Assembly (NCBI GenBank): GCA_913054055.1
Contig: CAJXIT010000032.1
Coordinates: 1 to 16,593 of the forward strand
Reading direction: 5' to 3'
Source: an uncultured Thalassolituus sp.
GTDB lineage: Bacteria > Pseudomonadota > Gammaproteobacteria > Pseudomonadales > Oceanobacteraceae
Length of the DNA stretch: 16,593 bases
Below, in pieces: positions 1 to 5,796 of the stretch. The first letter of the stretch is position 1. Each line of letters opens with the position of its first letter. Made by a program: the position numbers and the translations under genes. Under the pieces are notes generated by a model. The model worked only from the letters and a program-made list of their open reading frames with translations. It was not told where the DNA came from and did not search any database.

Positions 1-357
1 ATTTCCCGTAATGGCCCAATTGTCATCTTTCGCGCGAAGGGGGCATTCAATATGGACGGGGTAAAAGACTATGAAAAGGAATTTGTACACTTGGTTACGC
101 CACTATTAGGCAAGCCTTGGGGCATAGTGAATTTATACCCAGAATTTGAAACCGGTGGTCCAGATGTGATTCATCGAGTTAGAAGTCAATACGCATGGTG
201 CATCGCCAATGGCTGTCAATTCATTGGGTTTCACAGTACGAACCCACTGCATGGATTTTTTGCCAAAAAGACCACTGAGGACTTAGGCTTGGTTGATACG
301 GCAGTATTAAGTAGCGAATCAGCCATCATGGACTGGATGCAGGAAAAACTTACCTGA
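1..357 (+). CDS. Partial small protein, possibly STAS/SEC14-like (5' end missing)
   Basis: The reading frame is open from the first base of the window to the TGA at 355-357, so this is the 3' end of a gene whose start lies upstream. The first internal ATG is at 52, but the 17 codons before it are continuous and protein-like (they include GPIVIFRAKGAFN), so I treat the gene as truncated by the window edge. The visible 118 residues have no signal peptide or membrane segment. The pattern GxFN, then a stretch predicted to be helical, then PWGIVNLYPEFET, then YAWCIANGCQFIGF resembles small bacterial STAS/SEC14-like (SpoIIAA-like) proteins. I recognise that only by pattern, so the family is tentative and no function is claimed. 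It converges with slyX, with a short weak hairpin between them. Confidence 0.6.
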   Translation: MSRNGPIVIFRAKGAFNMDGVKDYEKEFVHLVTPLLGKPWGIVNLYPEFETGGPDVIHRVRSQYAWCIANGCQFIGFHSTNPLHGFFAKKTTEDLGLVDTAVLSSESAIMDWMQEKLT

Positions 358-367
358 ACCCAGCTAA

Positions 368-384
368 TTGAAAGCAATTTTCAA
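368..384. terminator. Weak hairpin between converging genes
   Basis: TTGAAA (368-373) and TTTCAA (379-384) can pair around a five-base loop. The stem is AT-rich and is followed only by GTTTA, so if it terminates either the partial gene at the left edge or slyX it is a poor terminator. It sits exactly between the two converging stop codons, which is the main reason to list it. Confidence 0.25.
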
Positions 385-386
385 GT

Positions 387-602
387 TTAATAGTGGGGTG
401 GGGGCGTTTCATCTGCTACGTTTTTAATATCCGGTCCGCTTACCTGCTCTAAACGGCTATTTAAATGCTTAACAGCGCGCTCTAGCATACTAATCTGCGT
501 TTGCTGATCCGTCACAATCTTATTGAATTCCTCTAAGCTTTGCTCCAAAAAGGTAATTCGAACTTGTAAATCTTGGATTTGATCTTGGTCGGTATGAGAC
601 AT
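387..602 (-). CDS. slyX: SlyX family protein
   Basis: This 71-residue protein is almost entirely a predicted coiled coil (about residues 7-55, with heptad leucines, isoleucines and valines). It ends in the characteristic SlyX C-terminus PPPHY. Length and tail match the family, which is widespread in proteobacteria and has no established biochemical role. No signal peptide or membrane segment is visible. The ATG at 600-602 is the natural start because the coiled coil begins directly after it. The gene is transcribed away from the neighbouring cold-shock-domain gene, leaving a shared 125-base upstream region. Confidence 0.9.
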   Translation of the reverse strand: MSHTDQDQIQDLQVRITFLEQSLEEFNKIVTDQQTQISMLERAVKHLNSRLEQVSGPDIKNVADETPPPHY

Positions 603-727
603 AATTCCTATCGTATTGATTTTTAAAGCTAATTCATATTAGATACACAGACTTGGCTGAATTGTACACCAAGTTAAAGTAATAACTGATCATTATGATT
701 ATTAAAAGAACATAAAGAAGGTAAAAG
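603..727. other. Divergent intergenic region between slyX and the membrane cold-shock gene
   Basis: This AT-rich 125-base gap must hold the promoters of both divergent genes. An inverted repeat ACTTGG (651-656) / CCAAGT (669-674) with a 12-base spacer lies near its middle and could be an operator or a leader hairpin. A good ribosome-binding sequence (AAGAAGG, about 715-721) precedes the ATG at 728. No confident -35/-10 pair was found. Confidence 0.4.
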
Positions 728-1240
728 ATGCAGAATACATGGTTTAAAAAGGTATTGGTGTGTGTGTTATTGGCGATTCCTACTCCGGCGCTAATGGCAA
801 CAGTGTTTGCGCTAGTAGGCGGAAACAAGATTTTTGGTTTTGTTGAAACGACAGCAAAAATGTCACAAGAAAACCCAATGGCCGTATTTTTACAGCAGCC
901 GGGAGCAGCAGTTGGTTATTTAGTAGCCGCTTTAATTGCATTCATCGTATTGTTTGTAGCCGCCACTGTGTTAAATCAACCTCGTTATAAGCGTCGTGGT
1001 ACGGGTACTCTTGTTGAGTCTGATACAGATGATGGTCGTGAGCGTGGTTCAGTTAAATGGTTTAACGTGAAAAAGGGCTTTGGTTTCATTACTCGTGATA
1101 ACGGCGACGATGTATTTGTACATTTCCGTTCGATTCGTGGCAGCGGTCACCGCTCCCTAAGTGAAGGCCAAGGGGTTAAGTTTAGCGTAGTAGATGGTCA
1201 AAAAGGTCTGCAAGCTGAAGACGTATCAGTAGTACGTTAA
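728..1240 (+). CDS. Membrane-anchored cold-shock domain protein
   Basis: The 170-residue product has two hydrophobic segments (about residues 9-31 and 60-82), a short basic linker (YKRRG, 87-91), and a complete C-terminal cold-shock domain (about 107-169). The domain carries both nucleic-acid-binding motifs: RNP1 KGFGFI (116-121) and RNP2 VFVHF (129-133), preceded by GSVKWFN. Free-standing Csp proteins are about 70 residues, so this is a fusion of an OB-fold single-strand RNA/DNA-binding domain to a two-helix membrane anchor. The basic residues after the second helix suggest, by the positive-inside rule, that the domain faces the cytoplasm. The likely role is binding RNA at the inner membrane, but that is inference. 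A good Shine-Dalgarno (AAGAAGG) sets the start, and a strong terminator follows 14 bases after the stop, so it is probably monocistronic. Confidence 0.85.
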   Translation: MQNTWFKKVLVCVLLAIPTPALMATVFALVGGNKIFGFVETTAKMSQENPMAVFLQQPGAAVGYLVAALIAFIVLFVAATVLNQPRYKRRGTGTLVESDTDDGRERGSVKWFNVKKGFGFITRDNGDDVFVHFRSIRGSGHRSLSEGQGVKFSVVDGQKGLQAEDVSVVR

Positions 1241-1254
1241 TTCCAGCTTTAATC

Positions 1255-1280
1255 AAAAAAACCGCTTCGGCGGTTTTTTT
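1255..1280. terminator. Strong bidirectional rho-independent terminator
   Basis: Seven A residues (1255-1261) are followed by CCGC, a TTCG loop (1266-1269), GCGG and seven T residues (1274-1280). The GC stem with its UUCG tetraloop is flanked by A and T tracts, so it has the right shape to terminate both the cold-shock gene on the plus strand and the converging binding-protein gene on the minus strand. Confidence 0.93.
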
Positions 1281-1300
1281 GTGCCTGGTTGAAACACCGC

Positions 1301-2236
1301 TTAATGAATATAGCTTGGATCTAAAATATCGGCAGGGTCAAAGTTTTTATGAATCACACCTTTAGAAATAAAGTAATCAATATACTTCTGAGTAACAAAG
1401 TAGAGCGACTTCATATTACTACCCTGTTGGAATGCAAGAAGATTATCCTTTCTATTGTAAAGTCTTATCCCTTCTAGATTCACTGAATTTGGCATCATCA
1501 CCATTTCACTTTCTATGATTCGATTGCCTTTTTTAAGATTGGCTTGCCACCACTCAGAAGCTTCTAACCAGGCGTCAACAAACTTTTTCAATGCTTTAGG
1601 GTTGTTTCGAATAAATTGACCATTAGCCAGTAGCGCATCTGGGATAAGTCCTGGTGTCTCACTGCTGTCAAAAATGACCTTTCCTAGATTGAAAGACTCT
1701 ATTTCTGTCACATAAGGTTCCCATGTATGAGCAATATCAACCTGACCTGACTGGAGTGCGTGAACAGCTTCAGCTGCATCTAACTGCACCACAGAAACAG
1801 AATCGGCTTTAAGACCATGTTTTAACATGAAGCTGTTTATAAACAGTTCACCAAAGCCTTTCAGGTTGGTCCCAATAATTTTACCGTTGTAATTTTGACT
1901 AGAATGATTACTGAGTAAAGCATCCCCACCAGCAGATTCATCTGTAATCATCACCACCCTTAAACCTGGGTCTTGCTGATACAGTGAGAACGCATCACCC
2001 ATAGCAACACAAACCAGGTCCAGTTCGCCTGATGTGAACTTACCGAGCATGTTGTCTGTTGCTTCAGGTAAAACAAAGTCCACATTTAAGCTTCGCTTTT
2101 CGAAATACCCAAGTTTCTTTGCCAGAACGATAGGGTAATAGCCAGGCCATAGGTCAATGCCAACTTTAATATGAGTATTAGCGGCATGACTTGAGAAGCT
2201 GAAAATCAATGCAATGAAAAGTACAGCTTTATACAT
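1301..2236 (-). CDS. Periplasmic ABC-type substrate-binding protein, NMT1/SsuA-like
   Basis: The 311-residue product starts with a clear signal peptide (hydrophobic residues about 4-14, likely cleavage near SHA-AN at 18-19) and no lipobox cysteine. The mature part looks like the SsuA/ThiY/NMT1 family of type-II binding proteins: IKVGIDLWPGYYP at the start, YFEKRSLNVDFV, a GELDLVCVAMGDA ligand-lobe stretch, and later HALQSGQVDIAHTWEPY. Relatives bind alkanesulfonates, nitrate, taurine or thiamin precursors, and some act as ligand-binding partners of sensors. The ligand here cannot be told from sequence. No permease or ATPase gene lies on either side, so it is an orphan in this window. It is transcribed away from fleS and ends at the shared terminator. 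Confidence 0.82.
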   Translation of the reverse strand: MYKAVLFIALIFSFSSHAANTHIKVGIDLWPGYYPIVLAKKLGYFEKRSLNVDFVLPEATDNMLGKFTSGELDLVCVAMGDAFSLYQQDPGLRVVMITDESAGGDALLSNHSSQNYNGKIIGTNLKGFGELFINSFMLKHGLKADSVSVVQLDAAEAVHALQSGQVDIAHTWEPYVTEIESFNLGKVIFDSSETPGLIPDALLANGQFIRNNPKALKKFVDAWLEASEWWQANLKKGNRIIESEMVMMPNSVNLEGIRLYNRKDNLLAFQQGSNMKSLYFVTQKYIDYFISKGVIHKNFDPADILDPSYIH

Positions 2237-2334
2237 AGGTTATTTAAAGTACTTAATAGAAATATCCTTAACTATAGACAATATATGTTGCACGAGAAGC
2301 GATCAGTCCTAATTAATATGTAAAACAATCTCTT

Positions 2335-2362
2335 TTACTTTTCTTTTTATTACCAAAAGTAA
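2335..2362. repeat. Inverted repeat upstream of the fleS promoter
   Basis: TTACTTTT (2335-2342) and AAAAGTAA (2355-2362) form a perfect 8-base inverted repeat with a 12-base spacer, lying 15 bases upstream of the sigma-54 element. It could be a binding site for a regulator of fleS or of the divergent binding-protein gene. AT-rich repeats of this length also arise by chance, so the assignment is open. Confidence 0.35.
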
Positions 2363-2375
2363 TGTTAGTGATGTT

Positions 2376-2391
2376 GGGCACGCTAATTGCC
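2376..2391 (+). promoter_or_regulatory. Sigma-54 (RpoN) -24/-12 promoter of fleSR
   Basis: The segment reads GGGCAC, five bases, TTGC, with the invariant GG at 2377-2378 and GC at 2389-2390 correctly spaced. It agrees with the RpoN consensus TGGCAC-N5-TTGC except at the first T. Transcription should begin about 12 bases further on, near 2402, which gives a leader of nearly 60 bases before the ATG at 2460. Sigma-54 control of fleSR is known from Pseudomonas. Confidence 0.8.
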
Positions 2392-2417
2392 ATTACCTAC
2401 TCAGACAAACGGAATTA

Positions 2418-2431
2418 GTCATTAAATTGGC
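2418..2431 (+). promoter_or_regulatory. FleQ-like box in the fleS leader
   Basis: GTCATTAAATTGGC agrees with the Pseudomonas FleQ consensus as I recall it (GTCaNTAAAtTGAC) at 12 of the 13 specified positions. It lies just downstream of the predicted start of transcription and 28 bases before the fleS ATG. FleQ is known to bind downstream of RpoN promoters as well as upstream. A nearly identical 12-base core recurs upstream of fliE. Confidence 0.6.
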
Positions 2432-2459
2432 TTCGATTAGATGTTTAGGTGTGGAAGTT

Positions 2460-3671
2460 ATGACGACTTTTTTAGAAAGTGTGCAGGAAACCGTTCCAAA
2501 AGAGGGATTACGTCAAGCGTTTGAACTTTTTAACGAAATGTCCCAACAGTTAACCGACAGCTATGCAAAGCTTGAAGGTCAGGTACAGCTGTTGTCTGGA
2601 GAGCTGGCGGAAGTCAGTGCTGCCAGAATGAAAGAATTGAAAGAAAAGGAGCAATTGGCAGTTCGACTTGATCGCTTGCTTCAGTTACTGCCCGGTGGCG
2701 TAGTCGTGCTAGACGGCAATGGCCGTGTGCAAGAAATTAATCGCGCAGCATCAATCATGTTTGAGCAAAAAAATATTAAAGGCCAGCTTTGGCGTGAAGT
2801 CATTAAAATACACTTTAGCCCTAAAGAAGATGATGGCCATGAAATATCATTAAAAAATGGCAAGCGTTTAAGTATTCAAACCTCTGGCTTGGACAATGAG
2901 CCTGGCCAAATAGTTTTAATGACAGACCAAACAGAAACCCGCGATCTACAAGCCAAATTGGCCCGCCACCAGCGTTTAATGGCGATGGGGAAAATGGTAG
3001 CAAGCTTAGCTCATCAAGTAAGAACACCTTTATCTGGCGCCATGTTATATGCACAGCATTTAGCGGATGGAGACTTAGAGCAGTCTACACGCGTCACCTT
3101 TTCAAAAAAGCTTGGGCGTCAACTAAAAAACATTGAAGCGCAAGTTCGAGACATGTTGATTTTTGCCCGTGGCAGTGCGCCGCTTAATCAAATTATGAAT
3201 CAAACTGAATTAGTGGAATTGGTTGCAGAAAGTCGTCAGTTATTAAGTAAGCAATATCAAGCAGAAATTAGCATTGAAAATTTAGCAAGCGATGCATCCA
3301 TTCAATGTCATCAAGAGAGCTTAATAGGTGCCATTCAAAATCTCATTGCAAATGGTATAGAAGCCGCAGAAGACTATTCAGACATCGTTAAAATTCGCAT
3401 ATCCATTCGCACAGAAAGCAATAATATGATTGTTGCGATCTCGGATAATGGGCCAGGATTGTCTAGCACCGTAAAAGATAAAATTACAGAACCTTTTTAT
3501 ACCACCAAAAGCAATGGCACAGGCTTAGGATTGCCTGTGGTCAATGCGGTGGTGCGTGCCCATCACGGGACCTTATCTTTTTATAATCAGCCCGCCGGGG
3601 GTGCGTGCTTTATTATTAATTTACCAATTTCAAAGAGCGTTCATAATACCAAGGAGTTAACACATGAATAA
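2460..3671 (+). CDS. fleS: Flagellar sensor histidine kinase FleS (FlrB-like)
   Basis: Predicted soluble sensor kinase of the FleSR pair, which phosphorylates FleR to switch on later flagellar genes. There is no membrane segment. The order is an N-terminal coiled coil (about residues 18-60), a PAS domain (LLPGGVVVLDGNGRVQEIN onward, about 70-155), a HisKA dimerisation/phosphoacceptor helix with LAHQVRTPLSG (His185), and a HATPase domain with N-box NLIANGIEAAED, G1 DNGPGL and G2 GTGLGLP. I prefer the ATG at 2460 (403 residues), which has GGAAG just before it. The in-frame TTG at 2427 would add 11 unconvincing residues and would lie inside the FleQ-like box. The 3' end overlaps fleR by 8 bases, suggesting translational coupling. 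Confidence 0.92.
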   Translation: MTTFLESVQETVPKEGLRQAFELFNEMSQQLTDSYAKLEGQVQLLSGELAEVSAARMKELKEKEQLAVRLDRLLQLLPGGVVVLDGNGRVQEINRAASIMFEQKNIKGQLWREVIKIHFSPKEDDGHEISLKNGKRLSIQTSGLDNEPGQIVLMTDQTETRDLQAKLARHQRLMAMGKMVASLAHQVRTPLSGAMLYAQHLADGDLEQSTRVTFSKKLGRQLKNIEAQVRDMLIFARGSAPLNQIMNQTELVELVAESRQLLSKQYQAEISIENLASDASIQCHQESLIGAIQNLIANGIEAAEDYSDIVKIRISIRTESNNMIVAISDNGPGLSSTVKDKITEPFYTTKSNGTGLGLPVVNAVVRAHHGTLSFYNQPAGGACFIINLPISKSVHNTKELTHE

Positions 3672-5118
3672 ATTTTCCATGTTAGTTGTAGAAGATGATG
3701 CGCAGCTTAGAGAAGCTATTATTGACACCTTGTGTTTGCAAAAAATAAAAGTGCATGAAGCATCCAGTGCAGAGACTGCCATAGAGTTTTTAAAATCAAA
3801 TTCTGTGGATATGATTTTATCGGATATCAGTATGGGTGAGTTGTCGGGATTTGATTTACTTAACCATGTTAAAAGTCATTACCCTGCCATTCCAATGGTA
3901 TTAATGACGGCTTATGGAGAAGTAGAAAAAGCCGTGCAAGCGATACAGCAGGGAGCGACGGATTACTTGGTTAAGCCGTTTGAAGTGAGTGTATTACTCG
4001 AAACGGTTAATCAATTCCGTAATCAATCGGATACAGATGGCGATGCAAATGACCCGGTTGCAAATGATCCAAGCAGTCGAGCTTTATTAAAATTGGCTAA
4101 GCAAGTTTCAGATAGTGAAGCAACCGTATTGATCAGTGGTGAAAGCGGAACGGGTAAAGAAGTGCTTGCTCGATATATTCATCAAAATAGCCCACGTAAA
4201 AAAGGGCCGTTTGTGGCCATTAACTGTGCCGCGATTCCTGAAAATATGCTGGAGTCTACGTTATTTGGCTATGAAAAAGGGGCATTTACTGGGGCATATA
4301 ACAGCATGCCAGGTAAGTTTGAGCAAGCAGAAGGCGGCACCATTTTATTGGATGAAATCAGTGAAATGGAAATTGGTCTGCAAGCAAAATTATTGCGCGT
4401 GCTGCAAGAAAAAGAAGTGGAACGCTTAGGTGGGCGAAAAACCATTTCATTGAATGTACGCGTTGTGGCCACCACTAACCGTGACTTATTAAGTTATGTG
4501 AACGAGAAAAAATTTCGTGAAGATTTATATTACCGCTTAAGTGTGTTCCCACTTCAGTGGAAGTCATTACGGGATCGTCAGCAAGATATTTTACCCATCG
4601 CTGAACGTCTTCTAAATAAGCACTGTAAAAAACAAAACAAAACGCCAATGATTTTTGATGAGAGCGCACAAATTAAATTAGCGTCGTATCCATGGCCGGG
4701 CAATGTACGCGAATTAGATAATGTTATTCAGCGTGCCTTGATTATTCAATCAGGCCAGCAAATAACGGCAAGTGATATTGTGTTAAATATGATGCAAGGA
4801 CAAAACACGGTCTTACCATCTATGGGGCATGAACAAGCGGTTCTTCATCAGCCAGCCGTCATGCCTTCTTCAATATCGACTGGGGTACCAATACCATCAG
4901 AGCAAAGTGAGCCACTGATTACCGAAGCTGCCGAAGGAGATGCCTTAGGAGATAACCTAAAGCAGCGTGAATACACGTTAATTATTGAAGCTTTACGGAA
5001 TGAAAAAAATAAAAAATTAGCCGCAGAAAAACTTGGCATTAGCCCTCGAACCTTACGTTATAAAATGGCCAAAATGCGCGAGCAAGGTATCGATATTTAC
5101 TCAAGTGCCATGGCTTAA
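3664..5118 (+). CDS. fleR: Flagellar sigma-54 response regulator FleR (FlrC-like)
   Basis: NtrC-type activator of 484 residues. The N-terminal receiver domain (about 1-120) has the acidic pocket EDD (10-12), phosphoacceptor Asp54 and a conserved KPF. The central AAA+ domain has Walker A GESGTGKE (159-166), the sigma-54-contacting GAFTGA loop starting at residue 206, and Walker B ILLDE (Asp230-Glu231). The C-terminal Fis-type helix-turn-helix (about 435-478, with LAAEKLGISPRTLRYK) should bind enhancers. A proline/serine-rich linker of about 50 residues precedes the helix-turn-helix. All residues needed for sigma-54 activation are present, unlike in some FleQ proteins with degenerate receiver domains. 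The partner kinase is the overlapping upstream fleS. In Vibrio and Pseudomonas this regulator activates mid-class (class III) hook, basal body and filament genes. Confidence 0.94.
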   Translation: MNKFSMLVVEDDAQLREAIIDTLCLQKIKVHEASSAETAIEFLKSNSVDMILSDISMGELSGFDLLNHVKSHYPAIPMVLMTAYGEVEKAVQAIQQGATDYLVKPFEVSVLLETVNQFRNQSDTDGDANDPVANDPSSRALLKLAKQVSDSEATVLISGESGTGKEVLARYIHQNSPRKKGPFVAINCAAIPENMLESTLFGYEKGAFTGAYNSMPGKFEQAEGGTILLDEISEMEIGLQAKLLRVLQEKEVERLGGRKTISLNVRVVATTNRDLLSYVNEKKFREDLYYRLSVFPLQWKSLRDRQQDILPIAERLLNKHCKKQNKTPMIFDESAQIKLASYPWPGNVRELDNVIQRALIIQSGQQITASDIVLNMMQGQNTVLPSMGHEQAVLHQPAVMPSSISTGVPIPSEQSEPLITEAAEGDALGDNLKQREYTLIIEALRNEKNKKLAAEKLGISPRTLRYKMAKMREQGIDIYSSAMA

Positions 5119-5139
5119 GCGAATGAGTTAAAGGGAAAT

Positions 5140-5158
5140 GATAGCCTGACAGGCTATC
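5140..5158. terminator. Hairpin after fleR, possible partial terminator
   Basis: GATAGCCT (5140-5147) pairs perfectly with AGGCTATC (5151-5158) around a three-base loop, 22 bases after the fleR stop codon. No T-run follows, so it may be a 3'-end stabiliser or a factor-dependent stop rather than a classical terminator. A second hairpin (5173-5180 with 5185-5192, loop GCAA) follows closely. Confidence 0.45.
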
Positions 5159-5167
5159 AAGGCAACT

Positions 5168-5183
5168 TGGCCTACCTTATGCA
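5168..5183 (+). promoter_or_regulatory. Candidate sigma-54 promoter A for fliE
   Basis: TGGCCTACCTTATGCA has GG at 5169-5170 and GC at 5181-5182 with correct spacing and a good -12 half (ATGCA). The -24 half departs from consensus after TGGC. Transcription would start near 5194, giving a leader of about 150 bases. Part of the element also forms the hairpin at 5173-5192. It competes with candidate B at 5249-5263, and I cannot choose between them from sequence. Confidence 0.4.
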
Positions 5184-5246
5184 AATAAGGTAAAGATTAA
5201 ATGGAATCATTAGGAGATGTGTCAGGAAGACGACTATCAGGGATGA

Positions 5247-5267
5247 CATGGCAGGGAAGCTGCCATG
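5247..5267 (+). promoter_or_regulatory. Candidate sigma-54 promoter B for fliE inside a perfect palindrome
   Basis: CATGGCAG (5247-5254) and CTGCCATG (5260-5267) form a perfect 8-base inverted repeat around GGAAG. The same bases contain TGGCAG-N5-CTGC (from 5249), which keeps the sigma-54 GG (5250-5251) and GC (5262-5263) at the right distance. A start near 5275 would put the FleQ-like box across the transcription start. It may instead be an operator or an RNA hairpin. Confidence 0.4.
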
Positions 5268-5271
5268 GACT

Positions 5272-5285
5272 GGCAATAAATTGGC
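5272..5285 (+). promoter_or_regulatory. FleQ-like box upstream of fliE
   Basis: GGCAATAAATTGGC matches the recalled FleQ consensus at 11 of 13 specified positions. It shares the core CAWTAAATTGGC with the box in the fleS leader (2418-2431), differing at one base in twelve. It lies 57 bases before the fliE ATG. In Pseudomonas the fliE promoter is a direct FleQ/RpoN target. Confidence 0.55.
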
Positions 5286-5306
5286 GACCTAATTTATGAA
5301 TGCCAC

Positions 5307-5321
5307 TGATCAGCCTGATCA
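5307..5321. repeat. Paired TGATCA palindromes in the fliE leader
   Basis: Two copies of the self-complementary hexamer TGATCA (5307-5312 and 5316-5321) are separated by GCC, 22 bases upstream of the fliE start codon. They could form a short hairpin or act as a regulator site. Function is unknown. Confidence 0.3.
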
Positions 5322-5342
5322 TTATCTGACAATGGGGGATGT

Positions 5343-5744
5343 ATGGTAGATAGAGCGGATATAAACAGCGTACTGTCACAATTAAGAGAGGTACGCTCAC
5401 AAATTAAAGGGGATGAAAGCCCTTTAGAAAAACTTAATAGTTCAGAGCGTTTAAATCAAGAAGTCGATAAGGTTCAGGCGCAAAGTGCTAATTTCCCCAA
5501 CATAAAAACCGACCCTAATGTGCCTGATTTTCAGACCATGTTTGGTAATGCTATTAATACAGTAAACGAACAACAGATGCACAGTTCATCATTATCAAAA
5601 CGTTTTGAACGAGGCGACCCTCAAGTGGATTTACCAGAAGTGATGATCGCTTCACAAAAAGCCAGTGTCTCATTTGAAGCCATGAAAGAAGTGCGTAACA
5701 AACTGGTTGATGCTTATAAAGACATTATGAATATGCCGGTGTAA
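5343..5744 (+). CDS. fliE: Flagellar basal-body protein FliE
   Basis: FliE sits between the MS ring and the proximal rod and is exported early by the flagellar type III system. The 133-residue product has the family's helical C-terminus: VDLPEVMIASQKASVSFEAMKEVRNKLVDAYKDIMNMPV, here quoted as two joined parts of residues 95-114 and 115-133, with the hallmark LVDAYKDIMNMPV at the end. At 133 residues it is somewhat longer than typical FliE (about 105-110); the extra length is in the hydrophilic N-terminal part. A strong Shine-Dalgarno (GGGGG at 5334-5338) sets the ATG at 5343. It is the first gene of the fliEFGHIJ run, with fliF 52 bases downstream. Confidence 0.93.
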   Translation: MVDRADINSVLSQLREVRSQIKGDESPLEKLNSSERLNQEVDKVQAQSANFPNIKTDPNVPDFQTMFGNAINTVNEQQMHSSSLSKRFERGDPQVDLPEVMIASQKASVSFEAMKEVRNKLVDAYKDIMNMPV

Positions 5745-5796
5745 TGCAACTTTTTTTGAAAATAAAAACCGACATAAGAAGTAAAGGTTAACGAAA

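Noticed and set aside
2427..2459. Upstream TTG start for fleS adding 11 residues
   Set aside because: The TTG lies inside the FleQ-like box, no Shine-Dalgarno stands before it, and the added residues do not resemble a FleS N-terminus; ATG 2460 is preferred.
4136..4429. Plus-strand open frame of 97 codons in a second frame inside fleR
   Set aside because: It overlaps the Walker A to Walker B part of FleR, and its Lys/Cys-rich translation is typical of a frame shadow.
5271..5286. TGGCAATAAATTGGCG as a third sigma-54 promoter for fliE
   Set aside because: GG and GC spacing fits, but the -12 half lacks the usual T before GC, and the segment is better explained as a FleQ-like box shared with fleS.
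5197..5400. Minus-strand open frame spanning the fleR-fliE gap
   Set aside because: It runs into the start of fliE, has no supporting ribosome-binding site and crosses several palindromes; the gap is better read as regulatory.
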